This document shows positions 24,570 through 30,915 of a stretch of DNA of 33,372 nt, piece by piece. The DNA is from JBDTZF01 sp040005265. GTDB lineage: Bacteria > Verrucomicrobiota > Verrucomicrobiia > Chthoniobacterales > UBA10450. The stretch covers positions 1 to 33,372 of the forward strand of contig JBDTZF010000012.1 of assembly GCA_040005265.1 (NCBI GenBank), read 5' to 3'. The notes beneath the pieces were generated by a model. It made no database searches. It worked only from the letters and a program-made list of their open reading frames with translations, and was not told the origin of the DNA. Every line of letters starts with the position of its first letter. The stretch's first letter is position 1. The translations under genes were made by a program, and so were the position numbers.

Positions 24570-25259
24570 ATGTTTGCGCCCGCTGAATATTTCGATCTTC
24601 GACACACAGCTCATTCGAAGTTGTTCGAGAGCCAGAACCAGGTGTGGGACGCGCTCAAACAGATTACCAGCTATTTACAGTTTCGGCTGAAACCGGCGGT
24701 GATGGGCGAGCTTGTTGGAAAGCCGTTCATTAGCAACAACGTTTTCGTCGGCGAGGGAACAATTGTTGAGCAGGGCGCAGTCCTAAAAGGGCCCGCCTGG
24801 ATCGGGGCCAACTGCCACATCCGTAGCGGCTGTTACGTGCGGGAGAACGTGATCGTGGGCAACGAGGTCGTTATGGGCAACTCATCAGAGTTTAAGAACT
24901 GCATCCTCTTCGACGAAGTCCAGGTGCCGCATTTCAACTACGTGGGCGATTCCATTCTTGGTTATCGGGCGCATCTCGGCGCCGGTGTGATTCTCTCCAA
25001 CGTAAAACTCGATCATACCGAAATTTCCGTTGCGGCGACTGAGGGCTACATAGCAACAGGGCTCAAGAAATTCGGCGCGATTGTTGGTGATCGCACTGAG
25101 ATTGGTTGCAACGCGGTGATCAATCCTGGCGCAATCATCGGCCGCGATTGCATTATTTATCCGGGAACAAACTTTCGCGGAGTGCTTCCGGCGGCGAGTA
25201 TCGTGAAGGTGCGGCAGCAGCTTCAAATTACGGCCCGGCGTGATTTGACGGCAAGCTGA
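24570..25259 (+). CDS. Left-handed beta-helix (hexapeptide repeat) protein, GlmU C-terminal-like
   Basis: 229 residues from the ATG at 24570. After about 45 helical residues it shows many hexapeptide turns typical of LbetaH acyltransferases: PFISNNVFVGEGTIVEQGAV, then WIGANCHIRSGCYVRENVIV, then GNSSEFKNCILFDEVQVPHF, and finally AVINPGAIIGRDCIIYPGTN. The GNSSEFKN and later blocks resemble the acetyltransferase half of GlmU, but the uridylyltransferase domain is missing. It could acylate a nucleotide sugar or other small molecule; the substrate is unknown. It is last in the suhB-ispF-cysS chain. Its stop faces the TPR gene's stop 16 bases away. Confidence 0.85.
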   Translation: MFAPAEYFDLRHTAHSKLFESQNQVWDALKQITSYLQFRLKPAVMGELVGKPFISNNVFVGEGTIVEQGAVLKGPAWIGANCHIRSGCYVRENVIVGNEVVMGNSSEFKNCILFDEVQVPHFNYVGDSILGYRAHLGAGVILSNVKLDHTEISVAATEGYIATGLKKFGAIVGDRTEIGCNAVINPGAIIGRDCIIYPGTNFRGVLPAASIVKVRQQLQITARRDLTAS

Positions 25260-25275
25260 GCGTCGTTGCCGGCTT

Positions 25276-25944
25276 TCAATAGAAAAACGGGTCGATCGCT
25301 GGCGCTGGTTTTTTCTTTATCCAGCCGAATTGAAAAAGAGCGCGATCGAACCATGAGGTCTTGCTGGCGTCGAAAATCTTCTTGGCTGAATTAATCCATT
25401 TTTGAGGCTCGGATTTCTCCCCATGGGCAAAGCCCCAGGCAGCCTGCGCATAATAATAGGCCGCCGTCTCCGTGGGAAAAGGGATGGTCGCAAAAGCGCG
25501 TTTCGCAAGGGGGTCGTCGTGTTGAGCCAGATAGGTCAGCAAAAGGCCGAAGCGAGCATACTCCGGCCACATCGGGGCGTTTATTGATGTTAGTTGTTCG
25601 TATTCCCTGCCCGCCTCTTCGAATTTCTTTTGCCGCAACAATGTGTCGGCCAAATGAATTTTCGGAGCGAACGCTTCAAACTTGATCCCATGGGCCGCCT
25701 CGAAAGCTTTCGTGGCCTCTTCAAGTTTGCCCGCCTCAAGATAAATACAGCCCCTAAGATCCAGCGACTCAAACGTTCGATGGGATTTATCCAAGCGATC
25801 GAGAATAGCAAGTGCCGCGTCGAGTTTTCCCCGCGCGAACTGTTCTCTGGCCGCGCCGAGCTCGTTGGTTAATCCGGAAAAATCGTTCTGCGCTGCGAGC
25901 GCGTTTGCAATCGCGAGAAAGAGGAGGGCAACGCCGACTCGCAT
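25276..25944 (-). CDS. Exported tetratricopeptide-repeat protein
   Basis: About 222 residues from the ATG at 25944, which opens a signal peptide (MRVGVALLFLAIANALAAQ). Upstream frame residues overlap tRNA-Ser and are excluded. Two to three TPR-like helical pairs follow: AREQFARGKLDAALAILDRL, SLDLRGCIYLEAGKLEEATK, then IHLADTLLRQKKFEEAGREY. The C-terminal third (AKRAFATIPFPTETAAYYYAQAA) is less regular. TPR proteins mediate protein contacts; the partner is unknown. It lies directly downstream of tRNA-Ser on the same strand and converges with the hexapeptide gene. Confidence 0.8.
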   Translation of the reverse strand: MRVGVALLFLAIANALAAQNDFSGLTNELGAAREQFARGKLDAALAILDRLDKSHRTFESLDLRGCIYLEAGKLEEATKAFEAAHGIKFEAFAPKIHLADTLLRQKKFEEAGREYEQLTSINAPMWPEYARFGLLLTYLAQHDDPLAKRAFATIPFPTETAAYYYAQAAWGFAHGEKSEPQKWINSAKKIFDASKTSWFDRALFQFGWIKKKPAPAIDPFFY

Positions 25945-25990
25945 TCCTCGATGAAATCCGATTTGCAAGCGCTGAGCAAGGCCTAGTTCG

Positions 25991-26078
25991 TGGCGGATGG
26001 GAGGGGATTCGAACCCCTGGTGCCTTGCGGCACACACGCTTTCCAGGCGTGCACAATCGACCGCTCTGTCACCCATCC
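25991..26078 (-). tRNA. tRNA-Ser (anticodon GGA)
   Basis: On the minus strand, the acceptor GGATGGG pairs with CCCATCC, followed by discriminator G and an encoded CCA (25991-25993). The anticodon arm is CACGC, loop CTGGAAA, GCGTG, giving anticodon GGA (codons UCC and UCU). A long variable arm (TGCC GCAA GGCA) marks the class II serine type. The T arm is AGGGG TTCGAAT CCCCT. All main stems pair without mismatch, so this is a functional-looking gene of 88 bases. Confidence 0.97.
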
Positions 26079-26109
26079 GTAAGATCGACAAAATAAGTTG
26101 TTCTGCTGT

Positions 26110-26143
26110 CAGGGAAGCTCGTGCGAGTTAACAGCTTGCCCTG
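26110..26143 (-). terminator. Candidate hairpin downstream of the HemQ-like gene
   Basis: CAGGGAAGCT (26110-26119) pairs with AGCTTGCCCTG (26133-26143) with one bulged base and a 13-base loop. It sits between the HemQ-like stop and tRNA-Ser, both minus strand. There is no T-run after it in that direction, so it may be a Rho-assisted or processing hairpin rather than a classical terminator. Confidence 0.4.
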
Positions 26144-26160
26144 CAATTGAATTCTTAAGG

Positions 26161-26976
26161 TTACACCTGGAGACGCCGGAATAGTTCGTCCAGTGGCAGC
26201 TGAATCCCAATAAAAAACTCGCCGAAGTCGGCGTACTCAGCGCTCACCGGATCGAATCGCATTTCATAAACGATCGCTTTGATTTGAAAGGTGTCTCGCG
26301 CGAACAACGTCACCCCCCACTCGGCGTCGTCGAGACCGGTAGAACCGGTAATCAGCTGCTTGATTTTTCCGGCGTACCGGCGGCCAACCGTGGCATGTCC
26401 TTTCATCAACTTGCGGCGCTCCTCGTAGGGAAGCGCATACCAATTGCGCTGTTCGCCACGGCGCTTGTTCATATTATAGAAGGAAACCACCGGCCAATCA
26501 GGCAGTGTCGGGTAAACGCGGTCCTGCCGGTAATGCTGCATTCTCTCCTGAAATGCGGCCATGGCTTCCTTCAGCTTTGCCGGATTACCCGTGGTCTCGC
26601 GATCGAGGCCTTGGGTGTATTCCTCTTCAGTGGTGATGTATTCGCTCTCTTCAGTGAGTGAGAGGTAGCTGTAGACAGGCGTCAGTACATCAGCGCCCAG
26701 GGAGAGAGAAAGACGCTTCTCGATCTTGTTCGCGGTTTGCAGATCAGGCGTGATCAACATGAAGCCAAGATCGGCTTTCGGGGTCACCACACTGAGTGTG
26801 AGCAATTGCGTCGAGTCCATTGCCCGCACTTCCTGAACGAGCGCCGCTAGATTCGTCTTGGCCGCGTTCTGCTCCTCGCGCCCAAGCAACTGCCATTGGC
26901 CGTACTCGACTTGATAAAACAAATGCAAGCAATGCCAGCCTTGTTCAGGTACCAGCGCCGTATTCTTGTCGGTCAT
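26161..26976 (-). CDS. Chlorite-dismutase-fold protein, likely coproheme decarboxylase (HemQ-like)
   Basis: 271 residues. The second half has the family signature: VSFYNMNKRRGEQRNWYALP, EERRKLMKGHATVGRRY with the likely heme ligand His194, and LITGSTGLDDAEWGVTLFAR leading to YEMRFDPVSAEYADFGEFF. These match the HemQ branch, which decarboxylates coproheme III to heme b in the coproporphyrin-dependent pathway, more than true chlorite dismutase (the short Dite motif with a specific distal Arg is not seen). The tyrosine used by Firmicutes HemQ likely corresponds to Tyr167 (FYNMNK in place of YPMxK). No other heme genes are nearby, so the pathway link is by family alone. It begins at the ATG 26976. 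Confidence 0.85.
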   Translation of the reverse strand: MTDKNTALVPEQGWHCLHLFYQVEYGQWQLLGREEQNAAKTNLAALVQEVRAMDSTQLLTLSVVTPKADLGFMLITPDLQTANKIEKRLSLSLGADVLTPVYSYLSLTEESEYITTEEEYTQGLDRETTGNPAKLKEAMAAFQERMQHYRQDRVYPTLPDWPVVSFYNMNKRRGEQRNWYALPYEERRKLMKGHATVGRRYAGKIKQLITGSTGLDDAEWGVTLFARDTFQIKAIVYEMRFDPVSAEYADFGEFFIGIQLPLDELFRRLQV

Positions 26977-27034
26977 CGCACCATTTTAGACCACGAACAG
27001 GAGATGTCGATGTTGGACGCTAAGCCACGAACGA

Positions 27035-27169
27035 GTCATCCCGAGCCGCGCAGACGTCAAGGGACCTCACGGTAGGTCGAAGATTACACAGGTCATCGCG
27101 ACGGCAATCGTTACCGAGGAATGTGAGCGCGACTTTACTTGTGAGGTCTTTCGCTTCGCTCAGGATGAC
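27035..27169. repeat. Palindromic dispersed-type intergenic element
   Basis: The ends are GTCATCC (27035-27041) and its reverse complement GGATGAC (27163-27169). Inside them lie GACCTCAC (27063-27070) and GTGAGGTC (27141-27148), again perfect reverse complements. The right arm reads, on the minus strand, GTCATCCTGAGCGAAGCGAA then AGACCTC, a sequence I recall as a very common intergenic repeat in several soil and environmental phyla. The whole looks like a 135-bp two-armed element (REP/BIME or MITE-like) between the rhomboid-like and HemQ-like genes. No transposase is encoded. The flanking bases show no clear target duplication. Confidence 0.7.
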
Positions 27170-27176
27170 AGGGTAA

Positions 27177-27956
27177 TCACTGCGACGGGACTTCCGCTTT
27201 CGGCAGATGAGCGGTGCAATATTCTTCGCCATCACGCGCGACGCGAAAATCAAGATTCGGATCGCTTAACTCAGTCGCGCCGCAGACCGCGCATTTGTGG
27301 AGCGGCTCGGAATCACTTCGGGTTTGTTCTTCAAACCGCTTCTTGCGCGACGAGACTTCGGTGCGATGCCGCGTTTGATGAACGATTTCTGGTCCGAAAA
27401 AGATCAGATAATTGGCGAACGCTGCCACAAGCGCCATTCGATACGAATTTCCATTCGCGACAAAACCGAAGAGCAAAAACGCCGCCATGACCCAGGCGAC
27501 CCATTTGATTTTCGCCGGCAGAATAAAAAGAATGTAGATGACTTCGTCAGGATAGAATCGCGCGAAAGCGAAAAACAGCGACGAGATCAACATTGAGTTC
27601 GAAAACTTCGCGCCGAAGAAGAATGCCGCGACGGTGGTGCCGATCATTCCCACCAGGAAATAAAAGGTCAGGCGAAATGCACCCCAGGCTCGCTCGAGGC
27701 CATCCCCGATCCACCAGAGGAACCAGAGAACGAGAATGACCCAATACCCGGACGCGTTCGGGAGAAAAATATAGGTCACCAGCCGCCAGAGTTCTCCGCG
27801 CCGGATGCGCGCCGGGTCGAGTTCGAGTGCGTACTGGAAATCGGGACTGAACCAGATCAGGAGAAAGACGAGCGCGGTAAAACCCACAATGATGCGCATA
27901 AACCCGGGGATGCCGAGAAAACCAAAACGCTGCTCGAGTTTGTCCAGGAAGGTCAT
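27177..27956 (-). CDS. Rhomboid-fold membrane protein lacking catalytic residues, with C-terminal zinc-binding tail
   Basis: About 259 residues from the ATG at 27956 (MTFLDKLEQRFG). The rhomboid L1-loop motif RRGELWRLVTYIFLP, followed by GDGLERAWGAFRLTFYFLVG, identifies the rhomboid fold, with about six hydrophobic helices. The catalytic GxSG serine motif expected in the fourth helix is replaced by NSMLISSLFFAFA, and the sixth-helix His is not seen, so it should be an inactive pseudoprotease (iRhom or Derlin-like logic). The C-terminal tail holds CAVCG, then about 22 residues later YCTAHL, a likely treble-clef or zinc-ribbon site. Substrate binding or membrane-protein quality control is possible. 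The gene diverges from gcvT across 49 bases. Confidence 0.82.
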   Translation of the reverse strand: MTFLDKLEQRFGFLGIPGFMRIIVGFTALVFLLIWFSPDFQYALELDPARIRRGELWRLVTYIFLPNASGYWVILVLWFLWWIGDGLERAWGAFRLTFYFLVGMIGTTVAAFFFGAKFSNSMLISSLFFAFARFYPDEVIYILFILPAKIKWVAWVMAAFLLFGFVANGNSYRMALVAAFANYLIFFGPEIVHQTRHRTEVSSRKKRFEEQTRSDSEPLHKCAVCGATELSDPNLDFRVARDGEEYCTAHLPKAEVPSQ

Positions 27957-28005
27957 GGGTTTGGGAACCATTGCGCACCGAAGTTGCGAAGTCTAGGCTT
28001 GGAGT

Positions 28006-29085
28006 GTGAGCGAAGCTGAACAAAAACGGACTCCCCTTTACGAAGAACACGTGCGACTTGCCGCGAAAATTATTCCGTTCGGCGGATGGCTCATGCCCGT
28101 GCAATACACGAGCATCATGGATGAACATCAGACCGTGCGAAGTCACATCGGCATGTTCGACATCTCGCACATGGGCCAATTCATTATCGATGGCGCCGGT
28201 GCGCGCGAGTGGCTCAATACGATGCTCACCAATGGCATCGACAAGCTTGATGTGGGTACCGGCCAATACACGTTTCTGCTCAATGAGCGCGGCGGAATCA
28301 TTGACGACCTGATTGTATATCGGATCGCTGACGAACATTTTCTGCTCGTCGTCAATGCGTCGCGCACGGATGAAGACTTCGCATGGCTTAAGAGGCATCT
28401 GCGCGGCGACGTTAAGATCGACAATCGCAGCGCGAACTTTGGCGGCGTAGCCATCCAGGGCCCTCGTGTAACAGAACTCTTTCCGAATCTGCCGCCACGA
28501 AATCACATTGTCGATGTTCCATGGGAAGGGTTGCCTGTCTCGATCGCGCGGACCGGTTACACGGGCGAGGATGGTGTTGAAGTTTTCTTTCGCGCCAGCG
28601 ACGCCGTGAAATTCTGGAATGCCGTTCTGGAAAAAGGAAAGCCGCTCGGAATTAAACCGTGCGGGCTCGGGGCACGCGACACCTTGCGACTGGAAATGTG
28701 TTATCCACTTAACGGCTCCGACCTATCGCCTGACCGAAATCCGATCGAGGCGGGGCTGGGATTCTTTGTCGATCTTACCAAACCGGATTTCATCGGCCGC
28801 GATGTCCTGGTGCGAACAAAAGAAAACGGCCCGCGCGAAAAGCTGGTCCCGTTTCGGATGAAAGAGAAAGGACCGCCGCCGCGGCCTCACTACGGCGTTT
28901 TCCAAAATAACGAACGGGTCGGCGAGGTAACCAGCGGCACCCTTTCTCCGAGCTTGAACTGGGGGGTCGGCATGGCGTATCTCTCGGCGGCGCACGCGAA
29001 GATCGGCACATCGATTGATATTGAAATTCGCGGGCAAAAATTTCCCGCCACTATCGAGAAGAAACCGCTGTATAAAAAACCATGA
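28006..29085 (+). CDS. gcvT: Glycine cleavage system T protein (aminomethyltransferase)
   Basis: 359 residues from GTG 28006. Family motifs: RTPLYEEHVRLAAKIIPFGG, LMPVQYTSIMDEHQTVRSHI, GMFDISHMGQFIIDGAGA, IDDLIVYRIADEHFLLVVNA, RTGYTGEDGVEVFF and LGARDTLRLEMCYPL. It transfers the methylene group from aminomethyl-lipoyl H protein to tetrahydrofolate and releases ammonia. The stop overlaps the gcvH ATG by 4 bases, so the pair is coupled. The decarboxylase gene gcvP is not in the window after gcvH. I see no glycine riboswitch in the short 49-base gap upstream. Confidence 0.96.
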   Translation: MSEAEQKRTPLYEEHVRLAAKIIPFGGWLMPVQYTSIMDEHQTVRSHIGMFDISHMGQFIIDGAGAREWLNTMLTNGIDKLDVGTGQYTFLLNERGGIIDDLIVYRIADEHFLLVVNASRTDEDFAWLKRHLRGDVKIDNRSANFGGVAIQGPRVTELFPNLPPRNHIVDVPWEGLPVSIARTGYTGEDGVEVFFRASDAVKFWNAVLEKGKPLGIKPCGLGARDTLRLEMCYPLNGSDLSPDRNPIEAGLGFFVDLTKPDFIGRDVLVRTKENGPREKLVPFRMKEKGPPPRPHYGVFQNNERVGEVTSGTLSPSLNWGVGMAYLSAAHAKIGTSIDIEIRGQKFPATIEKKPLYKKP

Positions 29086-29459
29086 ATGTTCCCGACGATT
29101 TACTTTACACCGAGAGCCACGAATGGATTAAACGCGAAGGCGACAAGATTCGTGTAGGCGTCACCGATCACGCCCAGGCTGAACTGACCGACGTGGTCTA
29201 TGTCGAACTCCCGAAGGTGGATCGACAAGTAAACGCACGGGAAGCGATGGCGGTGGTCGAATCAGTGAAGGCAGCGAGCGACATTTACGCGCCGGTGAAG
29301 GGAACCGTTGTCGAGGCAAACAAGGAATTGGAAGCGAACCCCGCACTGATCAATACCGACCCGTTCGGCAAAGGATGGATCTTCGCTCTGAAGGTCGACA
29401 ACGCCGACGATCTAAAAAATTTGAAAGACGCCGCTGCTTACAAAAAGCAGATCAGTTAA
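29082..29459 (+). CDS. gcvH: Glycine cleavage system H protein
   Basis: 125 residues. The lipoyl-domain sequence has YTESHEWIKREGDKIRVGVT, TDVVYVELPKVDRQVN and the lipoylated Lys in AVVESVKAASDIYAPVKG, then NTDPFGKGWIF. It shuttles the aminomethyl intermediate between the P, T and L proteins. It overlaps gcvT by 4 bases. The following gene is an unrelated YdeI-like gene rather than gcvP, so the P protein must be encoded elsewhere. The L protein would also serve pyruvate dehydrogenase, whose E3 is likewise absent here. Confidence 0.97.
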   Translation: MNVPDDLLYTESHEWIKREGDKIRVGVTDHAQAELTDVVYVELPKVDRQVNAREAMAVVESVKAASDIYAPVKGTVVEANKELEANPALINTDPFGKGWIFALKVDNADDLKNLKDAAAYKKQIS

Positions 29460-29490
29460 CATCGCTGGGTAGTGGCCGGGTTAGCCGTCA

Positions 29491-30045
29491 ATGAAGACCG
29501 CTTTTTTTCGATCACCGGCGGAGTTACGAAAATGGTTTAAGAAAAATCACGCGAAGACATCCGAGCTGTGGGTTGGTTTTTACAAGAAGGCTTCGGCCAA
29601 GCCGAGTGTGACCTGGCAGGAGTCCGTGGACGAAGCCCTTTGCGTCGGCTGGATCGACGGCATCCGAAAACGCATGGATGAGATCAGGTATAAAATTCGG
29701 TTTACGCCGCGAAGAAAGGGCAGTATTTGGAGCGCGATCAATATTAAACGCGCCACCGCTCTGACGGATGAAGGACGGATGCAGCCCGCAGGCGCAAAAG
29801 CATTTGCGGCGCGGATCGAAAATAGGTCGGGCATTTATGCGTATGAACAGCGACGCGCCGAATTGGACGAGCCATTCAAACGCATTCTCATGAAGAGCAA
29901 GGCGGCGTGCGGTTTTTTTGAGGCGCAACCTCCCTCCTATCGCAAGACAATCAGCTGGTGGATTGTCAGTGCGAAAAAAGAAGAGACGCGACTGAAGCGG
30001 CTGGTGAAATTAATTGAAGTCTCAGCGCAGGGGCTACGACTCTGA
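29491..30045 (+). CDS. YdeI/OmpD-associated family protein
   Basis: 184 residues. The family N-terminal motif FRSPAELRKWFKKNHAKTSE followed by LWVGFYKKASAKPSVTW, then the hallmark ESVDEALCVGWIDGIRKRMD and YKIRFTPRRKGSIWSAINIK are clear. A C-terminal helical domain (FFEAQPPSYRKTISWWIVSA, KKEETRLKRLVKLIEV) completes it. Members are linked to resistance to polymyxin and other cationic peptides in Salmonella and are often called bacteriocin-protection proteins, but the mechanism is unknown. It lies 31 bases after gcvH on the same strand and converges on the stand-alone receiver gene. Confidence 0.9.
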   Translation: MKTAFFRSPAELRKWFKKNHAKTSELWVGFYKKASAKPSVTWQESVDEALCVGWIDGIRKRMDEIRYKIRFTPRRKGSIWSAINIKRATALTDEGRMQPAGAKAFAARIENRSGIYAYEQRRAELDEPFKRILMKSKAACGFFEAQPPSYRKTISWWIVSAKKEETRLKRLVKLIEVSAQGLRL

Positions 30046-30086
30046 CGACGCGGACGTCGACTAGTCACCTCAAAGCCGATCAGAAC

Positions 30087-30473
30087 TCAATCCTTGCCGA
30101 AAAGAATGTTCTCGACTCCCCGGAGGACTTCCTCGATGCGAACCGGCGCGGCGAAAAAGCTATAGCCGCTCAGGATTCCACCGGAAACCATCTGGCTCTC
30201 CGGCTTTAGGCTGCTCAAACGAACGATAGGAGTATCTTTGAGAACAGCGTCGCCCTGAAGCTGGCGCTCAAGAACCTGTCCGTCCGGGCTGGTGGGCAGA
30301 GTGTCGAGCAGAATCAGATCCGGCTGAAAACCGCGTGCTGTTTGTAATGCCGAACGATCATCGTGCTCTTCCTGGATCAGATAATTGCCGGCTTTCTCCA
30401 ATGCTTGTCGCACGAGCCGGGTAATGCCTGGTTCGTGATCTATCAATAAGATTTTTTTGGGAAACTTCATCAT
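30087..30473 (-). CDS. Stand-alone receiver-domain protein (response regulator-like)
   Basis: About 128 residues from ATG 30473 (or 30470). It is a single receiver domain: acidic pocket in KILLIDHEPGITRLVRQAL, phospho-acceptor Asp57 in PDLILLDTLP, a Ser in VRLSSLK at the switch position and a fifth strand YSFFAAPVRIEEVL. The Lys normally found before the final Pro is Ala (FAAP instead of a KP pair), so phosphorylation-driven switching may be weakened. There is no output domain. The frame upstream to 30608 overlaps xseB in the opposite direction and lacks similarity. It diverges from xseB. A partner kinase is not identifiable here, although the hybrid kinase at 11285-13768 also lacks an output. 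Confidence 0.85.
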   Translation of the reverse strand: MMKFPKKILLIDHEPGITRLVRQALEKAGNYLIQEEHDDRSALQTARGFQPDLILLDTLPTSPDGQVLERQLQGDAVLKDTPIVRLSSLKPESQMVSGGILSGYSFFAAPVRIEEVLRGVENILFGKD

Positions 30474-30597
30474 AGGTTGATTCGTCCCCGATTGGAGCAT
30501 CGGATGTGCCACGGCGGTCGATAGCGCCAATGTTGACGCCGCGCAGCGAACTACTGCTTTTCTCCGGGGCGACGCTATGCTTAATTGCGAGTTCCCC

Positions 30598-30915
30598 ATG
30601 AGCAGCAAGCCGAAGGCCGCCGGAACTGAGCCGAATTTTGAAAAAGCGATGGACCGACTTGAGGCGATTGTCGAGCAAATGGAGTCCGGAAAGTTGCCGC
30701 TGGAGGATCTGATCGTACGTTATGAGGAAGGGATGGGGCTGGTTAAGATTTGTCAGGAACGGCTCGCCAGCGCTGAGCAAAAGATTGAAATCATTGCCCG
30801 CAACAGCTCCGGTAAACAGGTAGTGAAAATTTTTGAACCCGCGGCCGATACAAACACCGACGACCAGCCAATCGAAAGAGAAGAAAAACAAAATGACGAA
30901 GTCAGCCTCTTCTGA
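30598..30915 (+). CDS. xseB: Exodeoxyribonuclease VII small subunit
   Basis: About 105 residues from ATG 30598 (a second in-frame ATG lies at 30577). The family core is NFEKAMDRLEAIVEQMESGK, then LPLEDLIVRYEEGMGLVKIC and RLASAEQKIEI, the long helical hairpin of XseB. The subunit binds the large catalytic subunit XseA, which is not in the window. An acidic tail follows (DTNTDDQPIEREEKQNDEV). The stop lies 23 bases inside dxs, so the two genes are coupled; xseB next to isoprenoid genes is common in many bacteria. Confidence 0.93.
   Translation: MSSKPKAAGTEPNFEKAMDRLEAIVEQMESGKLPLEDLIVRYEEGMGLVKICQERLASAEQKIEIIARNSSGKQVVKIFEPAADTNTDDQPIEREEKQNDEVSLF

Noticed and set aside
25249..25271. CGGCAA/TTGCCG hairpin between the convergent hexapeptide and TPR genes
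   Set aside because: The stem is only six base pairs, partly inside a coding end, and there is no T-run; too weak to call a terminator.
26161..26976. True chlorite dismutase
   Set aside because: The sequence follows the HemQ-like pattern, and no perchlorate or chlorate reduction genes are near.
27020..27253. 77-residue minus-strand frame containing VILSEAKDLTS
   Set aside because: This is the translated signature of the dispersed intergenic repeat at 27035-27169, not a protein.
28006..28060. Glycine riboswitch ahead of gcvT
   Set aside because: Only 49 bases separate gcvT from the divergent gene, too short for an aptamer, and no matching structure is seen.
27547..28506. 319-residue minus-strand frame across the rhomboid-like and gcvT genes
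   Set aside because: It overlaps gcvT and the rhomboid-like gene, both with clear family motifs, and shows no domain.
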